A program made the position numbers and the translations under genes. The notes beneath the pieces were generated by a model that saw nothing but the letters and a program-made list of their open reading frames with translations, made no database searches and was not told the origin of the DNA. A stretch of DNA of 8,454 nucleotides from Alphaproteobacteria bacterium. Lineage in GTDB: Bacteria; Pseudomonadota; Alphaproteobacteria; Geminicoccales; Geminicoccaceae. Of the stretch, positions 1-8,454 are shown in pieces (the first letter of the stretch is position 1; each line of letters opens with the position of its first letter). Location of the stretch: the NCBI GenBank assembly GCA_026982585.1, contig JALSGW010000400.1, positions 1 through 8,454 on the forward strand, given 5' to 3'.

Positions 1-785
1 GGCGCGGCGCGCTCCGGCGCGGCGGCGGAAGGCTCTCGCCTGCGGGCGAACAGACGACGCCGCGGCGCGGGGGGTTCCGCCGCCGCCGGTGCCGCCGGCT
101 GTGCCGCGGGAGCGGAGCGGGAGGCCGGCTCCGGGGCCGCGGCCGCCTGCGGTGACGGCGCCCGCCCCGCCACCTCCTCCTCCGCCCATCCCCGCCATCG
201 CACCACCAGCGGATGGGCGAGCAGCCGCTCCACATAGGCCAGCGCCGGCTCCGCCAGCACGAGCCCGTGCCCGGCGACCCGGGCCGCGAGCGGCAGCAAC
301 ATGGCGTCGGCCACCGAAAAGGCGCCGAACAGGAAGCCCTCCGCCGCCGCGCCGAGATGATGCAGCAACAGCGCCTCGAGGCGCCGGAGATCCCGCTCCA
401 CCCCGCGCAGCAGCCGGCCGGGGGGGCCGAAGCGGTGGGCGAGGTCGAGCGGATGACAGGCGACCAGATCCCAGAAGCCGTAGAGCGCCTCCTCGGCCAC
501 CGCCCGCGCCTGGGCGCGCCGCACGGCATCCTCGGGCCACAATGCGGGCCTGTGCTCGGCCGCATACTCGGCGATAGCCAGCGGCCCCGCGACGGTCGCA
601 CCGTCCAGCACCAACACCGGCAGCCGGCCGCTGGGCGCGATCCGCTCGAGCTCGGCGATCCCCTCGGGGCTTTTGAGATCCAGACGCCGCAACCGCACCT
701 CGAGGCCGGCCGCGGCCAGGCTCACCCACGCCGCAAGCGAATGGCCCGAAAGGTTGAAGTTCCCGATCACCAGCTCGGGCGCCAT
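1..785 (-). CDS. Glutathione S-transferase family protein, 3' end beyond window
   Basis: This is an open frame with no stop in 261 visible codons, truncated by the left edge. Residues 4-80 form a thioredoxin-like GST N-terminal domain: the start LVIGNFNLSGHSLAAW resembles the bacterial pattern with a YSSWSLRPW-type active-site loop, and APSGRLPVL carries the cis-proline (P56). Residues about 85-200 form the all-helical C-terminal domain, with the N-capping motif FSVADA (S157, D160) and the usual W-containing end. The Asp/Glu-Ser pair that normally holds the gamma-glutamyl group of glutathione is replaced by Gly67-Pro68 (AGPLAIAEY), so glutathione binding is uncertain. From about residue 205 the chain becomes low-complexity Ala/Pro, then Arg-rich (RRRLFARRREP), far beyond the normal end of a GST of about 205-220 residues. 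The ATG at 785 is preceded by GGAGGGG at good spacing. It is divergent from acs. The fold is fairly sure; the substrate is unknown. Confidence 0.85.
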   Translation of the reverse strand, partial: MAPELVIGNFNLSGHSLAAWVSLAAAGLEVRLRRLDLKSPEGIAELERIAPSGRLPVLVLDGATVAGPLAIAEYAAEHRPALWPEDAVRRAQARAVAEEALYGFWDLVACHPLDLAHRFGPPGRLLRGVERDLRRLEALLLHHLGAAAEGFLFGAFSVADAMLLPLAARVAGHGLVLAEPALAYVERLLAHPLVVRWRGWAEEEVAGRAPSPQAAAAPEPASRSAPAAQPAAPAAAEPPAPRRRLFARRREPSAAAPERAA

Positions 786-790
786 AGCAG

Positions 791-797
791 CCCCTCC
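791..797 (-). promoter_or_regulatory. Ribosome binding site of the GST-like gene
   Basis: GGAGGGG lies 5 nt before the ATG whose first base is 785. It supports that start, which also places the first beta strand of the thioredoxin fold right at the N-terminus, as expected in GSTs. Confidence 0.6.
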
Positions 798-1046
798 AAC
801 CGACGCCAACCGCGCCGTGCGCGAGCAAGGTAGCTCTTCCACGACCGGGCGAAAAGCCTCGCCGGCCCGCCCCGGCCCGGACTGGCGCGAAGGTGATCAG
901 GGCGGGGTGCGCCGCCCGAGCCCCCTTGCCAGCCCGATGTCGCTGTCCGAGATTGCGGCAAAAGGTCCAAAGCCGCTTGTGGCGCGTCCCGGCACGCGCG
1001 CATGGTCGGACGGCCCGCGCCCGGCGGCGCCGGCGTCCCGTTGCCG

Positions 1047-1053
1047 AGGGAGG
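1047..1053 (+). promoter_or_regulatory. Ribosome binding site deciding the acs start
   Basis: AGGGAGG lies 5 nt before the ATG at 1059. The same frame is open upstream to an ATG at 1002, but the 19 extra residues (Gly/Pro/Arg-rich) are unlike any Acs N-terminus and have no comparable Shine-Dalgarno. The downstream start gives the family's usual beginning and length. Confidence 0.65.
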
Positions 1054-1058
1054 GTGAG

Positions 1059-3008
<1,950 letters not shown>

Positions 3009-3016
3009 TCCCGAGC

Positions 3017-3031
3017 GGCCCGGCGCGGGCC
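3017..3031 (+). repeat. Small GC-rich hairpin after acs
   Basis: Inverted arms GGCCCG (3017-3022) and CGGGCC (3026-3031) are separated by a 3-nt loop. It starts 9 nt after the acs stop codon and lies just before the larger palindrome. There is no T tract right after it. It may help 3' end formation or protect the message, or may be incidental in DNA of this composition. Confidence 0.4.
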
Positions 3032-3041
3032 CTTCCTGGGC

Positions 3042-3073
3042 GGGCGGGGCGAGCGCGCTCGCCCCGCCCCTTT
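3042..3073 (+). terminator. Probable acs transcription terminator, perfect palindrome
   Basis: Positions 3042-3069 form a perfect 28-nt palindrome: arm GGGCGGGGCGAGCG followed by its exact reverse complement. As RNA it would give a stem of about 12 bp with a 4-nt GCGC loop. On the plus strand it is followed by CTTT and a T-enriched stretch (GCGTTCGTTC), consistent with an intrinsic terminator with a weak U tract. Because it is symmetric and lies between convergent genes, it could also stop transcripts leaving metH, but the minus strand has no U tract after it, so that direction is less sure. Confidence 0.65.
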
Positions 3074-3081
3074 GCGTTCGT

Positions 3082-6000
3082 TCACACGTTGAAGTAGCGC
3101 GCCTGGGGATGGTGGAGGACGATGGCGGAGGTGCTCTGCTCGGGCTCCAGCTGGAACTCCTCCGAGAGCCGCACGCCGATGCGCTCCGCATCGAGGAGCG
3201 CGAGCAGCGGCGCCTGGTCCTCCAGATTGGGGCAGGCGGGATAGCCGAAGCTGTAGCGGGCGCCCCGGTAGCCCTGTTTGATGAGCTTGCGCAGGTCGCG
3301 GGCATCCTGATCGGCGATGCCGAGCTCGGCGCGGATGCGCGCATGCACATATTCGGCCAGCGCCTCGGCGAGCTCGACCGAAAGCCCATGGAGCTGCACA
3401 TAGTCCTGGTAGCGGTCCTCGGCGAACCAGCGCCGCGCCACCTCCGAGGCCCGCTCCCCCACCGTCACCACCTGCAGCGCCACCACGTCCCGCTCCGGAT
3501 CGCGGATGTCGCGCACGAAGTCGGCGATGCACAGCCCGCCCGGGCGCCCTTGGCGGGGCAGGTGGAAGCGCACGAGCTCCCGCTCGCCGTCGGCGTCGAA
3601 CAGCACCAGATCGTTGCCGTCGCCCGCCGCCCGGAAGTAGCCGTAGGCGGCCTTGGGCTGGAAGATGCCCTCCTCGCGGTCGCGGGCGAGCAGCTCCTCG
3701 AGCCGCGGGCGCAGTTCCTTGCGGGCCCAGGCGAGGAACTCGTCGAGGCGGCGGCCGTCCTTGCTGTAGCCCCAGTGGAACTGGTAGAGCATCTGCTCGT
3801 TGAGATAGGGGATGAGCGCCGCCACCGGCACCTCCTGCAGCCGGCGGCTGCCGAAGAAGGGCGGGGTGGGGACGGCCACCTCCCGGTTGAGCTCCTCCCG
3901 CTTGAGGCGGATGTCCTCGAGCTCGACCGGCCTTAGCATGGCCCGGGGTGCGGGTTGGGCGGGCCGGCGCTGTGGGCGGCGGCGGGAGGCGGCGCGCTCG
4001 GCCCGCTCCCGCACATAGGCCTCGAACTCCCCGGCCATCACCTTCTCCATCAGCCTGAGCCCGTCGAAGGCGTCGCGGGCATAGGCCACCGGCCCCTCGC
4101 CGTAGGCGCGATAGCAGTCCTGCTCCACATAGGCGCGGGTGAGCGCCGCACCGCCGAGCAGCACCGGCAGGCGCAGGCCGAGCCTGTGCATCTCCTCGAG
4201 GTTCTCGCGCATGATCACGGTCGACTTGACCAACAGCCCGCTCATGCCGATGGCATCCGCCCGATGCGCCCGCGCCGCCTCGAGGATCGCCGACAGCGGC
4301 TGTTTGATGCCCAGGTTGACCACCTTGTAGCCGTTGTTGGTGAGGATGATGTCGACCAGGTTCTTGCCGATGTCGTGCACGTCGCCCTTGACGGTGGCGA
4401 GCACGATCACCCCCTTCTCCTGCCCTTCCGCGCGCTCCATGAAGCGCTCGAGATAGGCCACCGCCGCCTTCATGGTCTCGGCACTCTGCAGGACGAAGGG
4501 CAGCTGCATCTTGCCGGCGCCGAACAGCTCGCCCACCACCTTCATGCCGGCGAGCAGATGCTCGTTGATGATGGTGAGGGGATCGAGGTGTGCGAGCGCC
4601 TCGTCGAGATCGGCCTCGAGCCCCTGGCGGTCGCCGTCGACGATGCGCTGCTTGAGCCGCTCGGTCACCGAGGCCGGCCGCGCCCGTTGTGCGGTCTCGG
4701 CCTTGCGGCCGGCGAAGCGGGCCATGAAGGCCTGGAGCGGATCGTAACCGGGCCGCCTTCGGTCGAAGATGAGATCCTCGGCAAGCCGCACCTCCTCCTC
4801 GGGGATGCGGTGCAGCGGCAGGATCTTGGAGGGATGGACGATGGCGCCGGTGAGGCCGCGCCTTTGGGCGTGGTCGAGGAACACCGAATTCAGCACGTGG
4901 CGGGCCGCCGGATTGAGGCCGAAGCTGACGTTGGAGACCCCGAGGATGATCTGCACCCGCGGAAAACGGGCGCGGATCGCCTCGACCGCCGCGAGGGTCT
5001 CGAGGGCGAGCCTGCGGTCCTCCTCGTTGCCGGTGCAGACGGTGAAGGTGAGCGGGTCGATGAGCAGGTCGTGCTCGGGCAGCCCGTGCTGGCGGCAGGC
5101 GAAGTCGACCAGGCGCTCGGCCACGGCGAGCTTGCGCGCGGCGGTCTTGGCCATGCCCTGCTCGTCGATGGTGAGCGCGATCACCGCGGCGCCGAACTTG
5201 CGGGCGAGCCGGAGCCGCAGCGCCGCCGCCTCCTCGCCGTCCTCGAAGTTGATGGAGTTGATCACCGGCTTGCCGCCGTAGAGCTCGAGCGCCGCCTCCA
5301 GCACCGGATACTCGGTGGAATCGAACACGAGCGGCGCATCCACCTGGCCGCGCAGCCGGGCTGTGATCTCCACCATGTCGGCCCGTTCGTCGCGGCCGAC
5401 GTAGGCGGTGCACACGTCCAGGGCATGGGCGCCCTCCCGCACCTGCTCGCGGCCCATGGCCACGCAGCCGTCCCAGTCGCCGGCCGCCTGCAGTTCCCGG
5501 AAGCGCTTGGAGCCGTTGGCGTTGCAGCGCTCGCCGATGGCCAGATAGGCGTTCTCCTGGCGCAGCGGCACCGCCGAATAGAGCGAGGCGACGGCCGGCT
5601 CGAGCGCCGTCTCGCGCGGCTTGGGCCGCGGCCGCCAGCCGTCCTCGGCGAGCTCCCGCAGCATGGCGTCGAGCGCGCGGATGTGCGCCGGCGTGGTGCC
5701 GCAGCAGCCGCCGACGATGTTGACCCCGTCCTCGGCCACGAACCGCCGCAGCCAGGCTGAAAGCTCCTCGGGCGCAAGGGGATAGACGGTCCGTCCCTCG
5801 CGAAGCTCCGGCAGCCCGGCGTTGGGCAGCACCGACAGCCAGCCGGCGAAGCCGCGCGCGAGGGTGCGCAGATGCTCCGCCATCTCCCGCGGGCCGGTGG
5901 CGCAGTTGAGGCCCATCCCATCCACCCCAAGCGCCTCGACGATCACCAGCGCCGCCTGGATGTCGGTGCCGACCAAGAGGGTGCCGGTGGTCTCGACGGT

Positions 6001-6564
6001 CACCTGCACGAAAAGCGGCAGCCGCACCCCCGCCTCGCGCAGGGCGAGGCGCGCCCCGTTCACCGCCGCCTTGATCTGGAGCGGATCCTGGCAGGTCTCG
6101 ACAAGGAGCGCATCGACGCCGCCCGCGATCAGCCCCAGCGCCTGCACCCGATAGGCCGCCTCGAGATCCCGATAGCCCACCTGCCCCAGGCTCGGCAGCT
6201 TGGTGCCCGGCCCCATGGCGCCGAAGACGAAGCGCGCCCGCCCGTCTCGCGCCAGAAGCTCCACCGCCTCGCGCGCGTGCCGGGCGGCGAGGCGGTTGAT
6301 CTGGAAGGCCTCCTCGCCGAGCCCGAACTCGGCGAGCGTGAGGGGCGAGCCGCCGAAGCTGTTGGTCTCGAGCGCATCCGCCCCGGCCTCGAGATAGGCG
6401 AGGTGGATGTCCCGCACCACATCGGGGCGGGTGAGGTTGAGGACCTCGGAACAGTTCTCCTTGCCGTCGAAGTCCTCGAGGGAGAGGGCGCGGGCCTGGA
6501 TCTGGGTGCCCATCGCCCCATCCAGCAGCAACACCCGCTCCCGCAACACCTCTTCGAGCCGCAT
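3082..6564 (-). CDS. metH: Cobalamin-dependent methionine synthase
   Basis: MetH transfers the methyl group of 5-methyl-tetrahydrofolate, via methylcobalamin, to homocysteine to make methionine. All modules are present in its 1160 residues. The homocysteine/zinc domain is about 5-300, with DGAMGTQIQ at 15-23 and zinc ligands C221, C287 and C288 (GLNCATG, GGCCGTT). The pterin domain is about 338-600 (AIGERCNANGSKRF, DPLTFTVCTGN). The cobalamin cap domain is about 632-710. The B12 domain is about 717-850, with GDVHDIGK, where H730 is the lower cobalt ligand. The SAM-binding reactivation domain is about 890-1155, with R1103 in RYSFGYPACP. It is shorter than E. coli MetH (1227) and ends in the EQSTSAIV...HHP type C-terminus. 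An Arg/Pro/Ala-rich linker joins the B12 and reactivation domains. ATG 6564 is preferred over ATG 6585, which lacks a ribosome site and overlaps the metF end. Confidence 0.97.
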   Translation of the reverse strand: MRLEEVLRERVLLLDGAMGTQIQARALSLEDFDGKENCSEVLNLTRPDVVRDIHLAYLEAGADALETNSFGGSPLTLAEFGLGEEAFQINRLAARHAREAVELLARDGRARFVFGAMGPGTKLPSLGQVGYRDLEAAYRVQALGLIAGGVDALLVETCQDPLQIKAAVNGARLALREAGVRLPLFVQVTVETTGTLLVGTDIQAALVIVEALGVDGMGLNCATGPREMAEHLRTLARGFAGWLSVLPNAGLPELREGRTVYPLAPEELSAWLRRFVAEDGVNIVGGCCGTTPAHIRALDAMLRELAEDGWRPRPKPRETALEPAVASLYSAVPLRQENAYLAIGERCNANGSKRFRELQAAGDWDGCVAMGREQVREGAHALDVCTAYVGRDERADMVEITARLRGQVDAPLVFDSTEYPVLEAALELYGGKPVINSINFEDGEEAAALRLRLARKFGAAVIALTIDEQGMAKTAARKLAVAERLVDFACRQHGLPEHDLLIDPLTFTVCTGNEEDRRLALETLAAVEAIRARFPRVQIILGVSNVSFGLNPAARHVLNSVFLDHAQRRGLTGAIVHPSKILPLHRIPEEEVRLAEDLIFDRRRPGYDPLQAFMARFAGRKAETAQRARPASVTERLKQRIVDGDRQGLEADLDEALAHLDPLTIINEHLLAGMKVVGELFGAGKMQLPFVLQSAETMKAAVAYLERFMERAEGQEKGVIVLATVKGDVHDIGKNLVDIILTNNGYKVVNLGIKQPLSAILEAARAHRADAIGMSGLLVKSTVIMRENLEEMHRLGLRLPVLLGGAALTRAYVEQDCYRAYGEGPVAYARDAFDGLRLMEKVMAGEFEAYVRERAERAASRRRPQRRPAQPAPRAMLRPVELEDIRLKREELNREVAVPTPPFFGSRRLQEVPVAALIPYLNEQMLYQFHWGYSKDGRRLDEFLAWARKELRPRLEELLARDREEGIFQPKAAYGYFRAAGDGNDLVLFDADGERELVRFHLPRQGRPGGLCIADFVRDIRDPERDVVALQVVTVGERASEVARRWFAEDRYQDYVQLHGLSVELAEALAEYVHARIRAELGIADQDARDLRKLIKQGYRGARYSFGYPACPNLEDQAPLLALLDAERIGVRLSEEFQLEPEQSTSAIVLHHPQARYFNV

Positions 6565-6566
6565 GG

Positions 6567-6573
6567 CCACCTC
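6567..6573 (-). promoter_or_regulatory. metH ribosome binding site overlapping the metF stop
   Basis: GAGGTGG lies just upstream of ATG 6564, and its first two bases are the last two of the metF TGA stop (6572-6574). Ribosomes ending metF would stop on the metH initiation site, which suggests coupled translation. This site is the main reason for choosing the 6564 start. Confidence 0.6.
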
Positions 6574-7498
6574 AGTTGCTCGCATCCACGGGCGCCGCCA
6601 CCGGCACCGGCCGCCCCAACAGGCGCAACAGGGCGAGCGTCAGATCGGCCCGGTTGAGGGCGTAGATGTGGAGCGCGCGGAATCCCTCGGCCACCAGCCG
6701 GCGGCACTGTTCGGCCGCCACCCAGGCGGCGATCATGGCATGCTCCGGCGCCTTGGGCGGCACGTCCCGGAACAGCTCCGCGAGCCAGGCGGGGATGCCG
6801 GCGCCGCAGGCGGCGCTGAAGCGGCGGATCTGGGGAAAGCTCCGGATCGGCATGATGCCGGGCACGAAGGGCACCCGCACGCCGATGCGCCAGAGCGCAT
6901 CGCGATAGCGCAGGATGGCCTCGGTGTCGAAACAGTACTGGCCGAGCACTCGCACCGCCCCGGCGTCCACCTTGCGCTTGACGTTCTCGAGATCGAAGGC
7001 GGGCGAGGGCGCCTCGGGATGGGTCTCGGGATAGCCGGCCACCGAGATCTCGAAGTCCGCCACCCGCCTGAGGCCGGCGACCAGTTCCGCGGCATAGGCG
7101 TAGCCGTCCGGCCGCGGCCGGTAGCGGCCCTCGCCCTTGGGGGGATCGCCGCGCAGGGCGACCAGATGGCGGATGCCCGCCTGCCAATAGGCCTCGGCGA
7201 GCGCGTCCACCTCGGCGCGGCTGTGGCCTGCGCAGGTGAGATGGGCGGCCACCGGACGGCCGAAGCGCGCCTTGAGCGCCAGGGCGAGCGGGAAGGTGCC
7301 CTCGCGGGCGGTGCCGCCGGCGCCGCAGGTGATGGAGAAGAAGGCGGGCTCGGCGGCGGCGAGACGGGCCATCTCGGGCCAGAAGCGGGCCTCGGCCTCG
7401 GCGCTGCGGGGCGGGAACAGCTCGATGGAGACGGCGAGCTCGGGAAGGGCGCGCGCGCTCGACATCTCGGCCTCACGCAGGGCGGTGCGCGGATCCAT
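6572..7498 (-). CDS. metF: Methylenetetrahydrofolate reductase
   Basis: MetF is an FAD enzyme that reduces 5,10-methylene-tetrahydrofolate to 5-methyl-tetrahydrofolate, the methyl donor for MetH encoded immediately downstream. With the start at 7498 it has 308 residues, normal for the bacterial single-domain TIM-barrel form. Seen in order: VSIELFPP with E26 (equivalent of E. coli Glu28, the likely proton donor); SITCGAGGTAREGT; AAHLTC; RHLVALRGDPP with D118 (E. coli Asp120, near the flavin); EISVAGYPETHPEA; NVKRKVDAGA; GQYCFD; FVPGIMPI; and HIYALNRADL near the C-terminus. A purine-rich site (GGGGGAGGG, 7503-7511) precedes ATG 7498, and this start keeps the same offset to E. coli at E26 and D118. 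A start at 7465, eight nt after the upstream stop and with its own GAGG, is a real alternative and would remove 11 residues. A start at 7516 is less likely. Confidence 0.95.
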   Translation of the reverse strand: MDPRTALREAEMSSARALPELAVSIELFPPRSAEAEARFWPEMARLAAAEPAFFSITCGAGGTAREGTFPLALALKARFGRPVAAHLTCAGHSRAEVDALAEAYWQAGIRHLVALRGDPPKGEGRYRPRPDGYAYAAELVAGLRRVADFEISVAGYPETHPEAPSPAFDLENVKRKVDAGAVRVLGQYCFDTEAILRYRDALWRIGVRVPFVPGIMPIRSFPQIRRFSAACGAGIPAWLAELFRDVPPKAPEHAMIAAWVAAEQCRRLVAEGFRALHIYALNRADLTLALLRLLGRPVPVAAPVDASN

Positions 7499-8454
7499 GC
7501 ATCCCTCCCCCTCCATGCGCAGGGGCGAGGCCGGATCGGGCGGCGGGCGTCCCCTCGGCGGCCTCACCGCGCTTGCGCCCGCAACAGAACAGCACCGCGA
7601 GCTCGGGCCCCGGCAGCCGTTCGCTGCGCTCCACCCCGAGGGCGAGCTCCTCGAGCCAGCCCCGCACCTCCTCGGCGGCGAAGCCGAGCCGGCGATGGCG
7701 GCGCTGGCGGCGCAGGGCTTCCCGCTCGTGACGATCCAGATCGACCACCACCAGCCGGCCGCCGGGACGCAGCACCCGGGCCGCCTCGGCGAGCGCCGCC
7801 TGGGGATCGTCGGCGAAATGCAGCACCTGATGGAAGACCACGGCGTCGAAGCGATCGGCGGCGAAGGGCAGACGATACATGTCCGCCTGCCGCACCTCGA
7901 TGTGGGCGAATTCGGGGCGGTCGAGGCGGGCGCGGGCGATGCGCAACATGCCCGGGCTGATGTCGATGCCGACCGCCCGCCGCACGTGGGGGGCGAGCAG
8001 CTCGAGCACGCGACCGGTGCCGGTGCCCACATCCAAAAGCGTCTGCGCCCCCTCGCGGGCGAACAGGGCGCGAAGACGGTTTTCCACCGCCTGACCGTCC
8101 ACGCCGAGATCGCGCTCGCTGTCCCAGGCGGCGGCGCGGCTCGAGAAATAACGCTCGGCCTCTTGGAGCCGCTGCGATCGCACCTGGGCGAGGCGGGCGC
8201 GGTCGCGGGCGATTTCGGGATCGTCCTCGGGCAACAGCCGCACCAGCTGGCGGACGATGCGCGCCGCCTCGGGGTCGCGGGTGCGGCGGTAGAACACCCA
8301 GGAGCCCTCGGGCAGGCGCTCGAGCAGTCCGGCCTCGGTGAGGGTCTTGAGGTGGCGGGAGATGCGGGGCTGGCTTTGGCCGAGCACCTGGACGAGCTCG
8401 GAGACGGTCCACTCGCCCTGGCTGCAGACGGCGAGCAGCCGCATGCGGCTGGGC
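7473..8454 (-). CDS. ArsR-type regulator fused to SAM-dependent methyltransferase, 5' end beyond window
   Basis: 326 residues are visible. The frame is open to the right edge, where the first codons read ASRMRLLAVC, the typical middle of helix 1 in ArsR proteins, so about 15-25 N-terminal residues are probably missing. Visible residues about 1-57 form a winged-helix DNA-binding domain, with recognition helix QSQPRISRHLKTLTEAG and wing EGSWVFYR. The ELCVCD-type metal site of classical ArsR/SmtB is absent; the region reads QGEWTVSEL. Residues about 110-290 form a class I methyltransferase of UbiE/Methyltransf_11 type: LLDVGTGTG (motif I, D141 of the visible chain), VGIDISPGML, PFAADRFDAVVFHQVLHF and LRPGGRLVVVDL. 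The C-terminal tail after CCGRKR is unstructured in composition and overlaps metF. Its position as first gene before metF-metH suggests control of methionine synthesis, with SAM or S-adenosylhomocysteine as possible effector. This resembles the published ArsR-family regulator SahR in theme, but identity is not shown here. Confidence 0.88.
   Translation of the reverse strand, partial: PSRMRLLAVCSQGEWTVSELVQVLGQSQPRISRHLKTLTEAGLLERLPEGSWVFYRRTRDPEAARIVRQLVRLLPEDDPEIARDRARLAQVRSQRLQEAERYFSSRAAAWDSERDLGVDGQAVENRLRALFAREGAQTLLDVGTGTGRVLELLAPHVRRAVGIDISPGMLRIARARLDRPEFAHIEVRQADMYRLPFAADRFDAVVFHQVLHFADDPQAALAEAARVLRPGGRLVVVDLDRHEREALRRQRRHRRLGFAAEEVRGWLEELALGVERSERLPGPELAVLFCCGRKRGEAAEGTPAARSGLAPAHGGGGMHGSAHRPA
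7503..7511 (-). promoter_or_regulatory. Putative ribosome binding site of metF
   Basis: GGGGGAGGG ends 4 nt before ATG 7498 and lies inside the 3' end of the upstream regulator gene. It competes with GAGG at 7471-7474, which would serve the alternative start at 7465. Confidence 0.5.

Larger units (their letters stand above)
786..1058. other. Divergent intergenic region between GST-like gene and acs
   Basis: This 273-bp stretch separates two divergently transcribed genes and must hold their control signals. It is somewhat less GC-extreme in two places: around 820-860, on the GST side, and around 950-980, on the acs side. Reading the minus strand, TACCTT near 830 with a TTTTCG-like hexamer 17 bp upstream could be a weak sigma-70-type promoter for the GST-like gene; neither box is close to consensus. 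An inverted repeat GCGCGT (982-987) / ACGCGC (994-999) with a 6-nt loop lies in the acs leader and could be an operator half-site pair or a chance hairpin. No ORF in this stretch looks real. An overlapping plus-strand reading from 1002 is only the upstream extension of the acs frame. Confidence 0.5.

Noticed and set aside
981..995. Sigma-54-like promoter TGGCGCG...GGCA before acs
   Set aside because: The spacing between the GG and GC elements is 11 rather than 12 and the -12 element does not match TTGCA.
1002..1058. Longer acs start adding 19 residues
   Set aside because: The extension is not like Acs N-termini, and the strong ribosome site lies inside it, pointing to ATG 1059.
3955..5760. 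Plus-strand open frame of 601 codons antisense to metH
   Set aside because: It reads like the reverse of MetH (many His, Leu, Ala, Val) with no motif and no ribosome site. It is a shadow of metH.
7499..8032. N-terminal extension of the metF frame toward 8032
   Set aside because: This part is Arg/Ser/Pro/Cys-rich and lies in another frame of the ArsR-methyltransferase gene. MetF homology begins only near 7432 and a good ribosome site precedes 7498.
3082..8454. Cobalamin or SAM riboswitch controlling metF-metH
   Set aside because: Gaps inside the cluster are 7 nt or less and the leader of the first gene is outside the window, so no riboswitch can be seen or excluded.

Overview
The window is about 8.5 kb of very GC-rich DNA, and third codon positions are almost all G or C. 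It carries ordinary, densely packed bacterial metabolic genes. The protein sequences look proteobacterial. The style of the acetyl-CoA synthetase, the methyltransferase-fused ArsR regulator next to metF/metH and the GST all suggest a high-GC alphaproteobacterium, perhaps near the Rhodospirillales. That placement is inferred from remembered family resemblance, not from a search. No mobile element, CRISPR array, tRNA or rRNA was seen.

Layout. (1) Positions 1-785, minus strand: a glutathione S-transferase-fold gene that runs off the left edge and has an Ala/Pro/Arg-rich C-terminal tail. (2) Positions 786-1058: a 273-bp divergent intergenic region holding the control region of both flanking genes. 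(3) Positions 1059-3008, plus strand: a complete acetyl-CoA synthetase (acs). (4) Positions 3009-3081: a short convergent intergenic region with two GC-rich hairpins, the larger a perfect 28-nt palindrome, probably the acs terminator. (5) Positions 3082-8454, minus strand: a three-gene cluster transcribed in the order ArsR/SAM-methyltransferase fusion regulator (its 5' end is beyond the right edge), metF, metH.

How the genes work together. MetF reduces 5,10-methylene-tetrahydrofolate to 5-methyl-tetrahydrofolate. The cobalamin-dependent MetH uses that methyl group to convert homocysteine to methionine. The fusion protein upstream has a winged-helix DNA-binding domain without the metal-binding cysteines of classical ArsR, followed by a class I SAM-methyltransferase domain. 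It is a good candidate for a regulator of this operon that reads SAM or S-adenosylhomocysteine. The genes are tightly packed: metF overlaps the regulator gene, or nearly abuts it if a later start is used, and metH begins 7 nt after the metF stop. At both junctions the upstream TGA stop is embedded in a TGAGG Shine-Dalgarno-like motif, which suggests translational coupling. Acs, on the other strand, makes acetyl-CoA from acetate and has no evident link to the methionine genes.

I did not find a convincing undescribed system. The items most worth a second look are the ArsR-methyltransferase fusion heading the methionine operon, and the GST-like protein with an altered glutathione-binding motif and a low-complexity tail.
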